Positions 1-7,479 of a DNA stretch of 22,359 nucleotides are shown one piece after another. Each line of letters begins with the position of its first letter. The first letter of the stretch is position 1. Location: positions 1 through 22,359 of the forward strand of contig DATKYV010000143.1 in assembly GCA_035528275.1 (NCBI GenBank), written 5' to 3'. The DNA comes from DATKYV01 sp035528275 (lineage in GTDB: Bacteria; Acidobacteriota; Terriglobia; UBA7540). Position numbers and translations under genes: made by a program. The notes under the pieces were generated by a model. It was not told the DNA's origin. It searched no databases and saw only the letters and a program-made list of their open reading frames with translations.

Positions 1-411
1 CTCTGCGAATCGCATGGCGTGGTTCTCAACCTGCACAACCACACCTACGAGGTCGAAAACAACGAGCACGACCTGAAAGGAACTCTCGCCCGCATCCCCG
101 ATGTAAAGCTCGGCCCCGACCTCAACTGGCTGGTCCGCGCCGGCGTGGACCCGGTGGACTTTATCAAGCGCTACGGCGACCGCATCATCTTTCTCCATCT
201 CCGCGACCAGAAAGCCGACGGCACCTGGTCCGAAGCCATGGGCGAGGGAGATATGGACTACGTGGCGATCGGGAAGGCGCTTCATGAAATCAACTTCTCG
301 GGCGACGCGATGATCGAGCTTGCACACGAAAGCGGGTTCAAGTTGACGCGGCCTCTGCGCGAAAGCTTGAGGATGAGCCGCGAATTTGTTCGCAAGACGT
401 TGGGATACTGA
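1..411 (+). CDS. Sugar phosphate isomerase/epimerase-like TIM barrel protein (3' part)
   Basis: The reading frame is open from the first base, so this is the C-terminal ~136 residues of a gene that begins outside the window. Visible are a VVLNLHNHTYEVE strand, a KLGPDLNWLVRAGVDP segment, a RIIFLHLRDQ strand and a final MIELAHESGF strand. This order is typical of the xylose-isomerase-like TIM barrel / AP endonuclease 2 superfamily, where the His, Asp and Glu residues at strand ends bind a divalent metal. Such proteins isomerise or epimerise sugars, inositols or hydroxypyruvate. The next gene is a Gfo/Idh/MocA oxidoreductase on the same strand, 95 bp downstream, and the two families are often paired in sugar or inositol catabolism. 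The substrate cannot be told from this fragment. Family assignment is fairly sure; specific function is open. Confidence 0.75.
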   Translation, partial: LCESHGVVLNLHNHTYEVENNEHDLKGTLARIPDVKLGPDLNWLVRAGVDPVDFIKRYGDRIIFLHLRDQKADGTWSEAMGEGDMDYVAIGKALHEINFSGDAMIELAHESGFKLTRPLRESLRMSREFVRKTLGY

Positions 412-506
412 CCCCCGCCGAAAGTCGGGACTGAATGCCGACCTGCGGGCGAAAATCCCAGCCCGGGGCCGAATACGAAATATCTTCTTCAAGGAAAGGA
501 GCACTT

Positions 507-1838
507 ATGAGCGAAGGGAAACCCATTCAAAGAAGGAAATTCCTGAAAGATCTTGCAGTAGGGGGTGCGGGCGTGGCGGCAGGGCTTCGAGGCGCCCCGG
601 CGCTGCTTTCGAGCCCAAGCCCCAATGAAACCATTGGAGTGGGCTGCATCGGTGTGGGAACGCAAGGCCATCGCCTGATGCAACTGGCGCAGGCCGTTCC
701 CAACGCGGAAATCCGCGTCATCAGCGACCTCTACACGGGTAACGTCGCCCGCGCCCAAAAACTCTGCAAGAACCCCAACGTGCGCTTCGTGAAGGAATGG
801 GAAAAGGTGATGAGCGATCCCGACATCGACGTGGTCACCATTGCCGCGCCGGATTTCTGGCACGCACCCATGACCATCGCCGCGGCCGAATCCAAGAAAG
901 ACATCTACGTCGAAAAGGGCTGGTGCCTCACGCTGGACGAAGCCAAGAAGATGCGCAAGGCGGTGAAGGACAACAAAACCGTGCTCCAGCTCGGCCACCA
1001 CTACAACGGCTTGCCCACTTTCCACAAGGCACGCGAGCTGTTCCGGTCCGGCGCGCTGGGCAAGGTGGCGCTGGTGAGGACATACATCGATCGGACGTCA
1101 CAATACCCCGAATGGAAGTTCTACACCGACTACAACATCAACAAGATGCCTGAGGACGCGGGGCCCGATACCATCGATTGGGACCGCTTCCTCGCCAACG
1201 CGCCCAAACGGCCCTTCGACCCCGAGCGCTTCTTCACCTGGCGATGCTACTGGGACTATGGCACGGGAATCGCCGGGGACCTGATGAGCCACCTATGGGA
1301 TTCCGTCAACATGGTGATGGGTATGGGAATCCCGGAGAGCGCCGTCACGCAAGGCGGGCTCTATTTCTGGACGAACGACCGCGAAGTGCCCGACCAGTGG
1401 ACGGTCCTGTTCGACTATCCCAAGCAACAGCTCGGAGTGCATTTCACCTGCACGTTTCATAACGTTCACGTCGGGGAGATGGCGCAGTATCTGGGCCGCG
1501 ATTTGACGCTCGAAGTCTCACCGGAGTTCTGCCGCACCTACAGCTCGGAATGGAAGCCGGAGTATCGCCAGAAGCTGTCGGAAGCCCGTCAGGCGGCAAT
1601 GAAACTGGGCATGAGTCCCCAGGAAGCGGTTGTCCCGCCCGAGTATTCCTACAAGCCGGGAGAGATCAAGGTGACGTCGCACATGGAGGACTTTCTCGAG
1701 TGCGTCCGCAGCCGCGCGCTGCCGCGCTGTAACGTGGACCGCGCCTTCGAGGAGGCCGTGGCGATCGTGATGTCGGTCGAGGCTTACAAGCAGGGACGCA
1801 AGGTTCGCTGGGACCCTGACAAGGAAGAAATCGTCTAG
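507..1838 (+). CDS. Tat-exported Gfo/Idh/MocA family oxidoreductase
   Basis: A 443-residue NAD(P)-dependent dehydrogenase-like protein. The ATG at 507 is chosen over upstream in-frame codons because it follows AAGGAAAGGAG and begins a twin-arginine signal: RRKFLKDLAVGGAG at residues 9-22, then a short Ala/Gly/Leu-rich stretch. This predicts export in folded form to the periplasm. The Rossmann fingerprint CIGVGTQG lies at about 47-54. The family's EKP motif appears as VEKGW at 135-139: the catalytic-type Lys is kept but Pro is replaced by Gly. The C-terminal half matches the substrate-binding domain (DLMSHLWDSVN, DFLECVRSR, AFEEAVAIVMSVEAY). Secreted members of this family are abundant in Acidobacteria and Planctomycetes and usually act on sugars, but the substrate is unknown. 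The stop codon TAG lies inside the terminal repeat of the element at 1835-1956. Confidence 0.88.
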   Translation: MSEGKPIQRRKFLKDLAVGGAGVAAGLRGAPALLSSPSPNETIGVGCIGVGTQGHRLMQLAQAVPNAEIRVISDLYTGNVARAQKLCKNPNVRFVKEWEKVMSDPDIDVVTIAAPDFWHAPMTIAAAESKKDIYVEKGWCLTLDEAKKMRKAVKDNKTVLQLGHHYNGLPTFHKARELFRSGALGKVALVRTYIDRTSQYPEWKFYTDYNINKMPEDAGPDTIDWDRFLANAPKRPFDPERFFTWRCYWDYGTGIAGDLMSHLWDSVNMVMGMGIPESAVTQGGLYFWTNDREVPDQWTVLFDYPKQQLGVHFTCTFHNVHVGEMAQYLGRDLTLEVSPEFCRTYSSEWKPEYRQKLSEARQAAMKLGMSPQEAVVPPEYSYKPGEIKVTSHMEDFLECVRSRALPRCNVDRAFEEAVAIVMSVEAYKQGRKVRWDPDKEEIV

Positions 1839-1956
1839 TGCCGTTCCAACTTAATGTGTCCGCCAGCTGACGGACATCGCAAGGTCTCGGTCCGCCAGTT
1901 GGCGGATTGTGGTTACTCCTCACCGCATTAGGCCGAAAAAGTTGGAACGGCACTAG
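1835..1956. mobile_element. MITE-like element, copy 1, with 18-bp perfect terminal inverted repeats
   Basis: CTAGTGCCGTTCCAACTT at 1835-1852 is the exact reverse complement of 1939-1956. The 122-bp unit fills almost the whole gap between two convergent genes: it overlaps the TAG stop of the oxidoreductase (1836-1838) and ends 6 bp before the aguA stop. Inside are two related palindromes, TCCGCCAGCTGACGGA (1859-1874) and TCCGCCAGTTGGCGGA (1891-1906). A second unit with the same ends lies at 21977-22085. Both carry CTAG at each outer edge, which would fit a TA (or CTAG) target duplication as in IS630/Tc1-type MITEs; that family link is inference. No coding capacity. In RNA the ends would form a long hairpin and could act as a two-way terminator. 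Confidence 0.75.
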
Positions 1957-1962
1957 CGCCGC

Positions 1963-3078
1963 CTACACAACAGGCTGTTCGTGAGTCAGGCAGTGAAGCG
2001 TCCCGAGACCCCACACAAGGTCCACGGCGTGGATGCCGACCACCGGCCGGTCCGTGATCAGGTCGGTGAGGGTGCCAAGCGCGATCCGGTCGTTGGGATC
2101 GTTGAAGGTGGGGACGAGAACGGCGGCGTTAGAGATATAGAAATTCGCGTAGCTGGCCGGCAGCCGCTGGCTGTCGAGACAGAGCGGAGCGGGCATGGGC
2201 AGAGGCACGACTTCGATCTTTGAACCATCCTCGAGTCGCATGCCTTCCAGGCGCTCGCGATTTTCCTCAAGCGGACGGTAGTTGGCGTCGCGCGGATCCT
2301 CTTCTTTGCAGAGGACAACCGTGCGTGGGCCGACGAACCGGCAAATGTCGTCCACGTGCCCGTGCGTCTCGTCGCCGGCGATTCCCCGCCCCAACCAAAG
2401 CACATTGCTAGTGCCAAGGTAGGCCAACATAGCCGCCTCAATTTCCGCCCGCGAGAGACCCGGGTTGCGGACTTGTTTGGTCTGGTCGAGGAGACATTCT
2501 TCGGTGGTCAGCAGCGTTCCCCGGCCGTTGACGTCGATGCTTCCTCCTTCGACCACCAGCCCGCGACCTTGCACCGTGGCGCGGAACAAGCGGCAGCCGA
2601 GAGCCCGCGCCGCGCGTTCGGGGACGGCGTCGTCTTTCTGCCAGTCCGGGTAGCGCGCCCAGGCATTGAAGCGGAAGCGAACGATGGCCACTTCGGCCTT
2701 GGGACCGCTGCGCTTTACGAAAATCGGTCCCGAATCGCGCGTCCAACCACGGTTGGTGGGGAAGCGGAAGAATTCTACGCGGGAAAGGTCCACCCCAATG
2801 CGGTTAAGGATACGCCTCGCGCGCGTCTCGTGGATCTTCGAATTGACGAGGATGCGAACAATTTCGCCGGGAGCGATCCTGCGAACGATTTCACCGTAAA
2901 CCCATGGGATGGTCGCAAATTTCCCCGGCCAGTCGGTAAGGTTGGAGGGCCAGCCGATCCAGGTGGCCTCGTGCGGTTCCCACTCGGCGGGCATTCGAAA
3001 GCCCAGCGCCGCGGGAGTCTTGGGGCCCGAACCCCTCGAGGCTTTCTGGGACAGGCGCCTCACTCTTTCTTGCCCCAT
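1963..3078 (-). CDS. aguA: Agmatine deiminase (porphyromonas-type peptidylarginine deiminase family)
   Basis: This 371-residue protein hydrolyses agmatine to N-carbamoylputrescine and ammonia in the cytoplasm. The N-terminal block RMPAEWEPHEATWIGWPS (about 28-45) is characteristic of the family. Catalytic-site motifs are all present: TRDSGP at about 113-118, VEGGSIDVNGRG from about 176, GDETHGHVDD at 235-244 with the active His at 241, and the nucleophilic Cys363 in GLGTLHCLTHEQP close to the C-terminus. Length is normal for AguA. The start overlaps the end of aguB by 19 bp, so the two are translated from one transcript in the order aguB-aguA. Together they make the two-step agmatine to putrescine route. 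A start at Met29 is possible but would leave almost nothing ahead of the conserved block. Confidence 0.93.
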   Translation of the reverse strand: MGQERVRRLSQKASRGSGPKTPAALGFRMPAEWEPHEATWIGWPSNLTDWPGKFATIPWVYGEIVRRIAPGEIVRILVNSKIHETRARRILNRIGVDLSRVEFFRFPTNRGWTRDSGPIFVKRSGPKAEVAIVRFRFNAWARYPDWQKDDAVPERAARALGCRLFRATVQGRGLVVEGGSIDVNGRGTLLTTEECLLDQTKQVRNPGLSRAEIEAAMLAYLGTSNVLWLGRGIAGDETHGHVDDICRFVGPRTVVLCKEEDPRDANYRPLEENRERLEGMRLEDGSKIEVVPLPMPAPLCLDSQRLPASYANFYISNAAVLVPTFNDPNDRIALGTLTDLITDRPVVGIHAVDLVWGLGTLHCLTHEQPVV

Positions 3079-3986
3079 GACCCCTCATCGAGAAAACGTC
3101 GGTCGAGTCCGGCGTAGGCGTCGATGCGCCGGTCGCGCAGGAAGGGCCAGTTTCGCCGCACTTCCTCGATGCGCTCCAGGTCAACCTCGCCGAGAACAAC
3201 TTCTTCCCTGTCGACCGCTGCCTCTGCCACGACAACGCCGAAAGGATCGGCGATGAACGAAGAACCCCAGAACTCGATTCCCGCGCCGCCCTGCTTCCCT
3301 GCCGTGGCATCCTTTTCGTCCCCCACGCGGTTGACGGCGGCAACGTACACGCCGTTGGCGATGGCGTGACCGCGCTGCACGGTCCGCCAAGCGTCGCGCT
3401 GCGCTGCACCGAACCGCTCTTTCTCCTCCGGGTGCCAGCCGATGGCCGTGGGATAAAAAAGAATGCTCGCTCCCTGGAGGGCCGTTAGGCGCGCGCCTTC
3501 GGGGTACCACTGATCCCAGCAGATGAGCGTGCCGAGCCGGCCGACCTGGGTATCAAACGCCTGGAATCCCAAATCACCCGGCGTGAAATAGAATTTCTCG
3601 TAGTAGGCGGGATCGTCGGGGATGTGCATCTTGCGATAGAGCCCCACCATCTGACCCGTGGCGTCGAGGATGGCGGCGCTGTTGTGGTAGAGTCCGGCGG
3701 CGCGGCGCTCGAAAATGGGAGCAATGACCACCACCCCTGCGCCCCTTGCCACCTTGCCCAGCGCCTCGGTGGTGGGACCCGGCACGGTTTCGGCGAGGTC
3801 GAAGAATGCGGCGTCTTCGCGCTGGCAGAAGTACTGTGAGCGGAAGAGTTCCGGCAGGCACACGACCCGGGCCCCGGCGTGCGCCGCTTCCTCCACGCGG
3901 GCAATGGCCCGCCGCAGATTCTCATCCGCGTCCGGCCCGCAGGCCATCTGGACAAGTGCCACTTTGAATTTCCGCAAAGCGACCAT
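3060..3986 (-). CDS. aguB: N-carbamoylputrescine amidase (carbon-nitrogen hydrolase family)
   Basis: A 308-residue nitrilase-superfamily enzyme that converts N-carbamoylputrescine to putrescine, CO2 and ammonia. The Glu-Lys-Cys catalytic triad is clear: Glu46 in CLPELF, Lys119 in LYRKMHIPDD and Cys156 in LICWDQWYPEGAR. The last block, together with the QYFCQ and YRKMHIPDDP segments, is typical of plant-like and bacterial AguB rather than general nitrilases. The ATG at 3986 is chosen because the conserved first strand (KFKVALVQMACGPD) follows directly; the frame stays open a further 33 codons upstream but that extension looks like non-coding sequence. It is first in the operon and overlaps aguA by 19 bp. 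No strong ribosome-binding site is visible before this ATG. Confidence 0.93.
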   Translation of the reverse strand: MVALRKFKVALVQMACGPDADENLRRAIARVEEAAHAGARVVCLPELFRSQYFCQREDAAFFDLAETVPGPTTEALGKVARGAGVVVIAPIFERRAAGLYHNSAAILDATGQMVGLYRKMHIPDDPAYYEKFYFTPGDLGFQAFDTQVGRLGTLICWDQWYPEGARLTALQGASILFYPTAIGWHPEEKERFGAAQRDAWRTVQRGHAIANGVYVAAVNRVGDEKDATAGKQGGAGIEFWGSSFIADPFGVVVAEAAVDREEVVLGEVDLERIEEVRRNWPFLRDRRIDAYAGLDRRFLDEGSWGKKE

Positions 3987-4100
3987 GGGAGCAAAGCCTA
4001 CACGAAACCGCGAAGGCGGCCAAGGATTTTGCGAGTTGTGGGGCCATCGCGCCATCTTGAAGCAGGGCGGGCATCGCCCCCGCAAGCGGACCCGCAGCCC

Positions 4101-4129
4101 TTGACTTCAAATTCGCCCATGGCTAGAGT
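4101..4129 (+). promoter_or_regulatory. Probable sigma70-type promoter of the mlaEFD operon
   Basis: TTGACT (4101-4106) is separated by exactly 17 bp from TAGAGT (4124-4129). This predicts a start near 4136 and a leader of about 46 nt before mlaE. It lies in the divergent gap between aguB and mlaE. Match is 5/6 and 4/6 to consensus, seen in sequence only. Confidence 0.5.
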
Positions 4130-4181
4130 GCCGAGGGAGCCGAGTTTGACCCGCGGTCGGGTCTGGAGCTGATGCCGGAAG

Positions 4182-4958
4182 ATGAATGCACTGTTCGACA
4201 GCTTCGTGAAGCGCAAGGTCCTGGCCGTCCAGGAGTTTACGCACCTTCTCGTCAGTTCGTTTCGACACATCTTCAGCCCGCCGCGCTACGTTGTCGAAAC
4301 CCTCGTCCAGATGGATAACATCGGATTCGGGTCGCTGCCCATCGTCCTGCTGACCGGATTCTTCACGGGAGGCGTCCTCGCCCTCCAGACCTACCGCACG
4401 CTGACCACGTTCGGAGAAACGGGACTCCTCGGGCAGGTGGTGGCGATTTCCGTGGTGCGCGAACTCGGGCCGGTCCTGACCGCGTTGATGGTGGCAGGGA
4501 GGAACAGTTCCGGCATCGCCTCGGAAATCGGCTCGATGCTGGTCAGCGAGCAGATCGACGCCATGCGCGCCCTGGGTACCGACCCCCTGCGCAAACTCGT
4601 GACGCCGCGTCTGTACGCCGCCTTCATCACTCTGCCGCTGCTCACCATCCTGGCGGATTCTTGCGGCTTGCTGGGCGGGTATCTCGTCAGCTCCTACACG
4701 GTCCGGCTCTCCTACGAGGAGTATTGGACCTCGGCCTATAATGCCCTGACCTTCGAGGATTGTTTCCAGGGACTGCTCAAACCTTTTTTCTTCGCCGTGG
4801 TCATCGCCCTGGTCGGCTGCTATTTTGGATTGCACACCACTGGCGGCACAGAGGGCGTGGGTCGCTCCACGACGCGGGCCGTGGTCGTCGCTTCCGTCCT
4901 GATCCTGGTCCTCGATTTCTTCATCACCAAATTCCTCATCGGGATTGGATTTTTCTGA
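4182..4958 (+). CDS. mlaE: MlaE-type ABC transporter permease for phospholipids
   Basis: A 258-residue inner-membrane permease of the MlaE/YrbE family, which moves lipids between inner and outer membranes with an ATPase and an MCE protein. The family signature AGRNSSGIASEIGSMLVSEQ is at about 105-124, followed by IDAMRALGTDP. Hydrophobic spans are visible near 50-70, 145-175, 200-218 and 232-256, with an amphipathic elbow helix at the N-terminus (about 1-30). Length matches E. coli MlaE (about 260). The ATG at 4182 follows CCGGAAG. It is the first gene of a three-gene cluster with mlaF and mlaD; no mlaC, mlaB or mlaA homologue is seen beside it. Confidence 0.93.
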   Translation: MNALFDSFVKRKVLAVQEFTHLLVSSFRHIFSPPRYVVETLVQMDNIGFGSLPIVLLTGFFTGGVLALQTYRTLTTFGETGLLGQVVAISVVRELGPVLTALMVAGRNSSGIASEIGSMLVSEQIDAMRALGTDPLRKLVTPRLYAAFITLPLLTILADSCGLLGGYLVSSYTVRLSYEEYWTSAYNALTFEDCFQGLLKPFFFAVVIALVGCYFGLHTTGGTEGVGRSTTRAVVVASVLILVLDFFITKFLIGIGFF

Positions 4959-5059
4959 TTCCCCGGCGATACAATCATCGGGTGCCCTGAACGCCCGAGC
5001 GTTGTCGAGGGCGTCGGAGCGCCACTTCCGCAGTCCGTGGCGCAGGCAATCGGGAGACC

Positions 5060-5866
5060 GTGACTTCGACGCCGGTAATCGAGCTTCGCGACGTTTCGCT
5101 CTCCTTCGAGGAGAAGCAAGTCCTCTCCGATGTCTCTTTCCGGATGGGCCGCGGCGAGACTTTGGTCCTGCTCGGTGCGACGGGTTCCGGCAAGTCCGTG
5201 CTGCTCAAACTCCTCCTCGGACTCCTCAAACCCGATTCCGGAAGGATCCTCATCGACGGCGAGGATATCGTCCCCCTCCCCGAGAATCGTCTGAACCCTT
5301 TCCGCAAGCGAATGGGGATTGTCTTTCAAGAAGGGGCGCTGTTCGATTCACTCTCGGTTCTGGAGAACGTGGCTTACCGGTTGCGGGAAGAAGGCTTGCG
5401 GGAAGAAACGGAGATCGAGCGCCGCGTGAGAGAGGTTCTGCGATTTGTGGAGATGGAGCAGGCCATGGAGAAGATGCCGTCCGAATTATCGGGAGGAATG
5501 CGCCGGCGCGTCTCCATCGCGCGCGCCATCGCCAGCGAGCCCTCGATCATGCTCTACGACTCGCCCACGGCGGGGCTGGACCCCGTCACCGCACATACCA
5601 TCAACATTCTCATCGCCAAGCTGCGCGATGTGCAGCACGTCAGCTCCATCGTCGTGACCCACCGGTTGGCGGACGCTTACGTCCTGGCCAACTTCGTGTA
5701 TTCCGCCGAGCAGCAGGCGCTGGTCCCCGTTTCGGCCGACGGCCAGCCGGGTGAATTGGCGTCCACGCGATTCCTGGTGCTTCGAGAGGGCGCGGTGTAC
5801 TTCCAGGGCGACGAACGGGAACTGACGCGCGCCCGGGACCCTTACCTGCGGAAGTTCCTGGCTTGA
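5060..5866 (+). CDS. mlaF: MlaF-type ABC transporter ATP-binding protein with altered Walker B
   Basis: A 268-residue cytoplasmic ATPase partner of MlaE. Seen in order: Walker A GATGSGKS at 39-46, Q-loop Gln90 in VFQEGALFDSLSV (typical of MlaF), ABC signature LSGGMRRRVSIARA at 143-156, Walker B IMLYDSPTAGLDP at 163-175, and H-loop His201 in VVTHR. The residue after the Walker B Asp is Ser168, where almost all active ABC ATPases have the catalytic Glu; the codon reads tcg. The C-terminal ~55 residues after the H-loop (ALVPVSADGQPGELAS) are longer than in a minimal ATPase domain. The GTG at 5060 is chosen because the conserved ABC start (VIELRDVSLSF) follows at once and GGGAG lies just upstream. 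The gap from mlaE is 101 bp. Confidence 0.92.
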   Translation: MTSTPVIELRDVSLSFEEKQVLSDVSFRMGRGETLVLLGATGSGKSVLLKLLLGLLKPDSGRILIDGEDIVPLPENRLNPFRKRMGIVFQEGALFDSLSVLENVAYRLREEGLREETEIERRVREVLRFVEMEQAMEKMPSELSGGMRRRVSIARAIASEPSIMLYDSPTAGLDPVTAHTINILIAKLRDVQHVSSIVVTHRLADAYVLANFVYSAEQQALVPVSADGQPGELASTRFLVLREGAVYFQGDERELTRARDPYLRKFLA

Positions 5867-5932
5867 GTTCGCGCCCTCCCCCCGATTGGTCTACAATAAG
5901 TTCGGCAGCCAAGAATCGGGAGGGAGAGAACC

Positions 5933-7012
5933 ATGCCTCAGCGGAAGCAAATCACCTGGGCGCAACTGCGCGTCGGCGGTCTGGTCATCGTCAGCCTGAC
6001 GGTGCTGGCCATCGGCATCTTTTTTATCAGCGGCGAAGTGCGATTCTTCAGCCGCAAGTATGAGCTCAAGGCGTACTTCTCCGAAGCAGCGGGACTTCGC
6101 GCCGGTTCGCAAGTGCGGATCGCGGGGGTTCCCGTGGGAGCGGTCGATCGGGTCCACATTTCGGCGTACTCAGAGCCCGATCGCGCTGTGGAAGTGATCA
6201 TGACCATCCCACAGGATTATCAGCAGGAGATTCGCACGGACTCGGAGGCGTCGCTCGAGACCGCCGGCCTGCTGGGAGAGGCCTACGTCAACATCACGCG
6301 AGGCCGACCTGACCAGCCCGTCGTTCCCGCAGGCGGCGACGTGAAGAGCCGACAGGAAGCCGACATCAAGCGCATCATGCAGAACACCAACGATGTTGTC
6401 TCGAACCTGCGCGAATTGAGCGCCAGATTGAATGACATCACCACCGAAGTGAAGGCTGGCAAGGGCTCCATCGGAAAGCTGATCTACGACGAAGCCTTTT
6501 ACAACCGCATGAACGAGACCACCAGCTCCGTGCAGCGCGTTGTCTCGCGGGTGGAAAAGGGCGACGGAACGGTGGGAAAACTTCTCGCCGACGAGGAGCT
6601 CTATAATCGCACCGTGGCCAGCGTCAACCGTCTGGACCAGATTCTCGACGAGGTTCAGCACGGTAAGGGAAGCCTGGCTAAATTCATCAACGACCCGAGC
6701 GTTTACGACAATGTGAATTCGGTCGTCGCCCGCGCCAACACTCTGGTGGACAACATCAACAACGGTCAGGGAACCCTGGGGAAGCTGGTCACAGATCCAC
6801 AGCTTTATAACCGCATGAACGAGTCGCTCGACCGGGTCAACGTTCTCACCGCGCGCATCGAGCGCGGCGAGGGGACGCTGGGAAAACTTTCGACTGACCC
6901 CACGCTCTTTACCAACCTGAGCGAGAGTTCCCAATCCTTGAAGGAGTTTCTGACGGAGTTTCGAAAGAACCCCAAGAAGTACCTCACGGTCAAGCTGCGC
7001 CTTTTCTGGTGA
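5933..7012 (+). CDS. mlaD: MCE-domain lipid-binding protein (MlaD family) with five 34-residue repeats
   Basis: A 359-residue MCE protein, the periplasmic lipid-binding part of the transporter. It has one N-terminal membrane anchor (about 14-34), the MCE domain (about 42-122, containing GLRAGSQVRIAGVPVGAV and AGLLGEAYVNI), then a long predicted helical region. In this region a G-x-G-(S/T)-(I/V/L)-G-K-L-x-x-D-x-x-(L)-Y motif begins at residues 176, 210, 244, 278 and 312, an exact 34-residue period. It is much longer than E. coli MlaD (183 residues), which lacks these repeats. The ATG at 5933 follows GGGAGGGAGAG. It is the last gene of the mlaEFD cluster. The repeats may form a coiled or helical stalk spanning part of the periplasm; that is inference. 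Confidence 0.92.
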   Translation: MPQRKQITWAQLRVGGLVIVSLTVLAIGIFFISGEVRFFSRKYELKAYFSEAAGLRAGSQVRIAGVPVGAVDRVHISAYSEPDRAVEVIMTIPQDYQQEIRTDSEASLETAGLLGEAYVNITRGRPDQPVVPAGGDVKSRQEADIKRIMQNTNDVVSNLRELSARLNDITTEVKAGKGSIGKLIYDEAFYNRMNETTSSVQRVVSRVEKGDGTVGKLLADEELYNRTVASVNRLDQILDEVQHGKGSLAKFINDPSVYDNVNSVVARANTLVDNINNGQGTLGKLVTDPQLYNRMNESLDRVNVLTARIERGEGTLGKLSTDPTLFTNLSESSQSLKEFLTEFRKNPKKYLTVKLRLFW

Positions 7013-7156
7013 CGCCCGCGTCCGCGGCCCGGTGGTCACCCTCCCCCCACCTGGCCTCGGATAGCGCCGGCCCAGGGAAGACGGCGCCCACGATTGTTGC
7101 GAATTATGACTTCTTTACTTAGTTCAGCCAAGTATTATCTTCGTGCGAAATAACGG

Positions 7157-7188
7157 CGCTCGCCGATTGCTTCGGCGACCGAGCGTTT
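7157..7188 (+). terminator. Possible terminator after mlaD
   Basis: CGCTCGCCGA (7157-7166) pairs with TCGGC (7172-7176) and GAGCG (7181-7185) around a TTGCT loop, with a GACC bulge, and is followed by only TTT. It lies 145 bp after mlaD and ahead of the tRNA. The bulge and short T-run make this weak. Confidence 0.25.
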
Positions 7189-7192
7189 GATA

Positions 7193-7222
7193 TTGCTGCG
7201 CGATGCGGGTAATTGATAGAAT
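7193..7222 (+). promoter_or_regulatory. Possible promoter of tRNA-Leu
   Basis: TAGAAT (7217-7222) matches the -10 consensus at 5 of 6 positions and ends 9 bp before the mature tRNA. TTGCTG (7193-7198) is a weak -35 at 18-bp spacing. Confidence 0.4.
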
Positions 7223-7231
7223 TCGAATCGC

Positions 7232-7316
7232 GCTGGAGTGGCGGAACTGGCAGACGCACGAGACTCAAAATCTCGCGCCGCTTAGCGGCATGGGGGTTCA
7301 ACTCCCCCCTCCAGCA
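7232..7316 (+). tRNA. tRNA-Leu (anticodon CAA)
   Basis: An 85-nt class II tRNA folds by eye. The acceptor stem GCTGGAG (7232-7238) pairs with CTCCAGC (7309-7315), with discriminator A at 7316. The anticodon stem CGAGA/TCTCG (7259-7263, 7271-7275) encloses loop CTCAAAA with anticodon CAA at 7266-7268, reading UUG. The long variable arm GCCGC-TTA-GCGGC (7277-7289) is diagnostic of Leu/Ser/Tyr. The T arm is GGGGG-TTCAACT-CCCCC (7292-7308). The 3' CCA is not encoded (ATTT follows), so it must be added by a nucleotidyltransferase. A stem-loop lies just after the gene. Confidence 0.96.
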
Positions 7317-7321
7317 TTTGA

Positions 7322-7343
7322 CACCCGGCAAAGCAGCCGGGTG
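7322..7343 (+). terminator. Stem-loop after tRNA-Leu
   Basis: CACCCGGC (7322-7329) and GCCGGGTG (7336-7343) form a perfect 8-bp stem with a 6-nt AAAGCA loop, 6 nt after the tRNA. There is no strong T-run after it, so it may be a terminator or a 3' processing/stability hairpin. Confidence 0.45.
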
Positions 7344-7479
7344 AATGGCTTTCCAAATCGGATCGAGATACCGGCGGTGGGGGCTTTTATGGAGGCGGCA
7401 TTTGCGGCGACGGTTTCTTCGTCGCTGATTCCAGATGGAGCCCTCCCGGTTGATCGTTATGGAGGAGACTTTACCCTTG

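Noticed and set aside
4107..4835. 242-codon minus-strand frame over mlaE
   Set aside because: Low-complexity charged translation, antisense to a clear MlaE permease; a shadow frame.
4991..5014. ACGCCC...GGGCGT stem between mlaE and mlaF as an intercistronic terminator
   Set aside because: Only 6 bp with a 12-nt loop and no T-run; the genes clearly belong to one transporter.
6458..6910. Regular 102-bp spacing considered as a CRISPR-like or tandem DNA repeat
   Set aside because: The similarity is at protein level within mlaD, the DNA units differ and there are no spacers.
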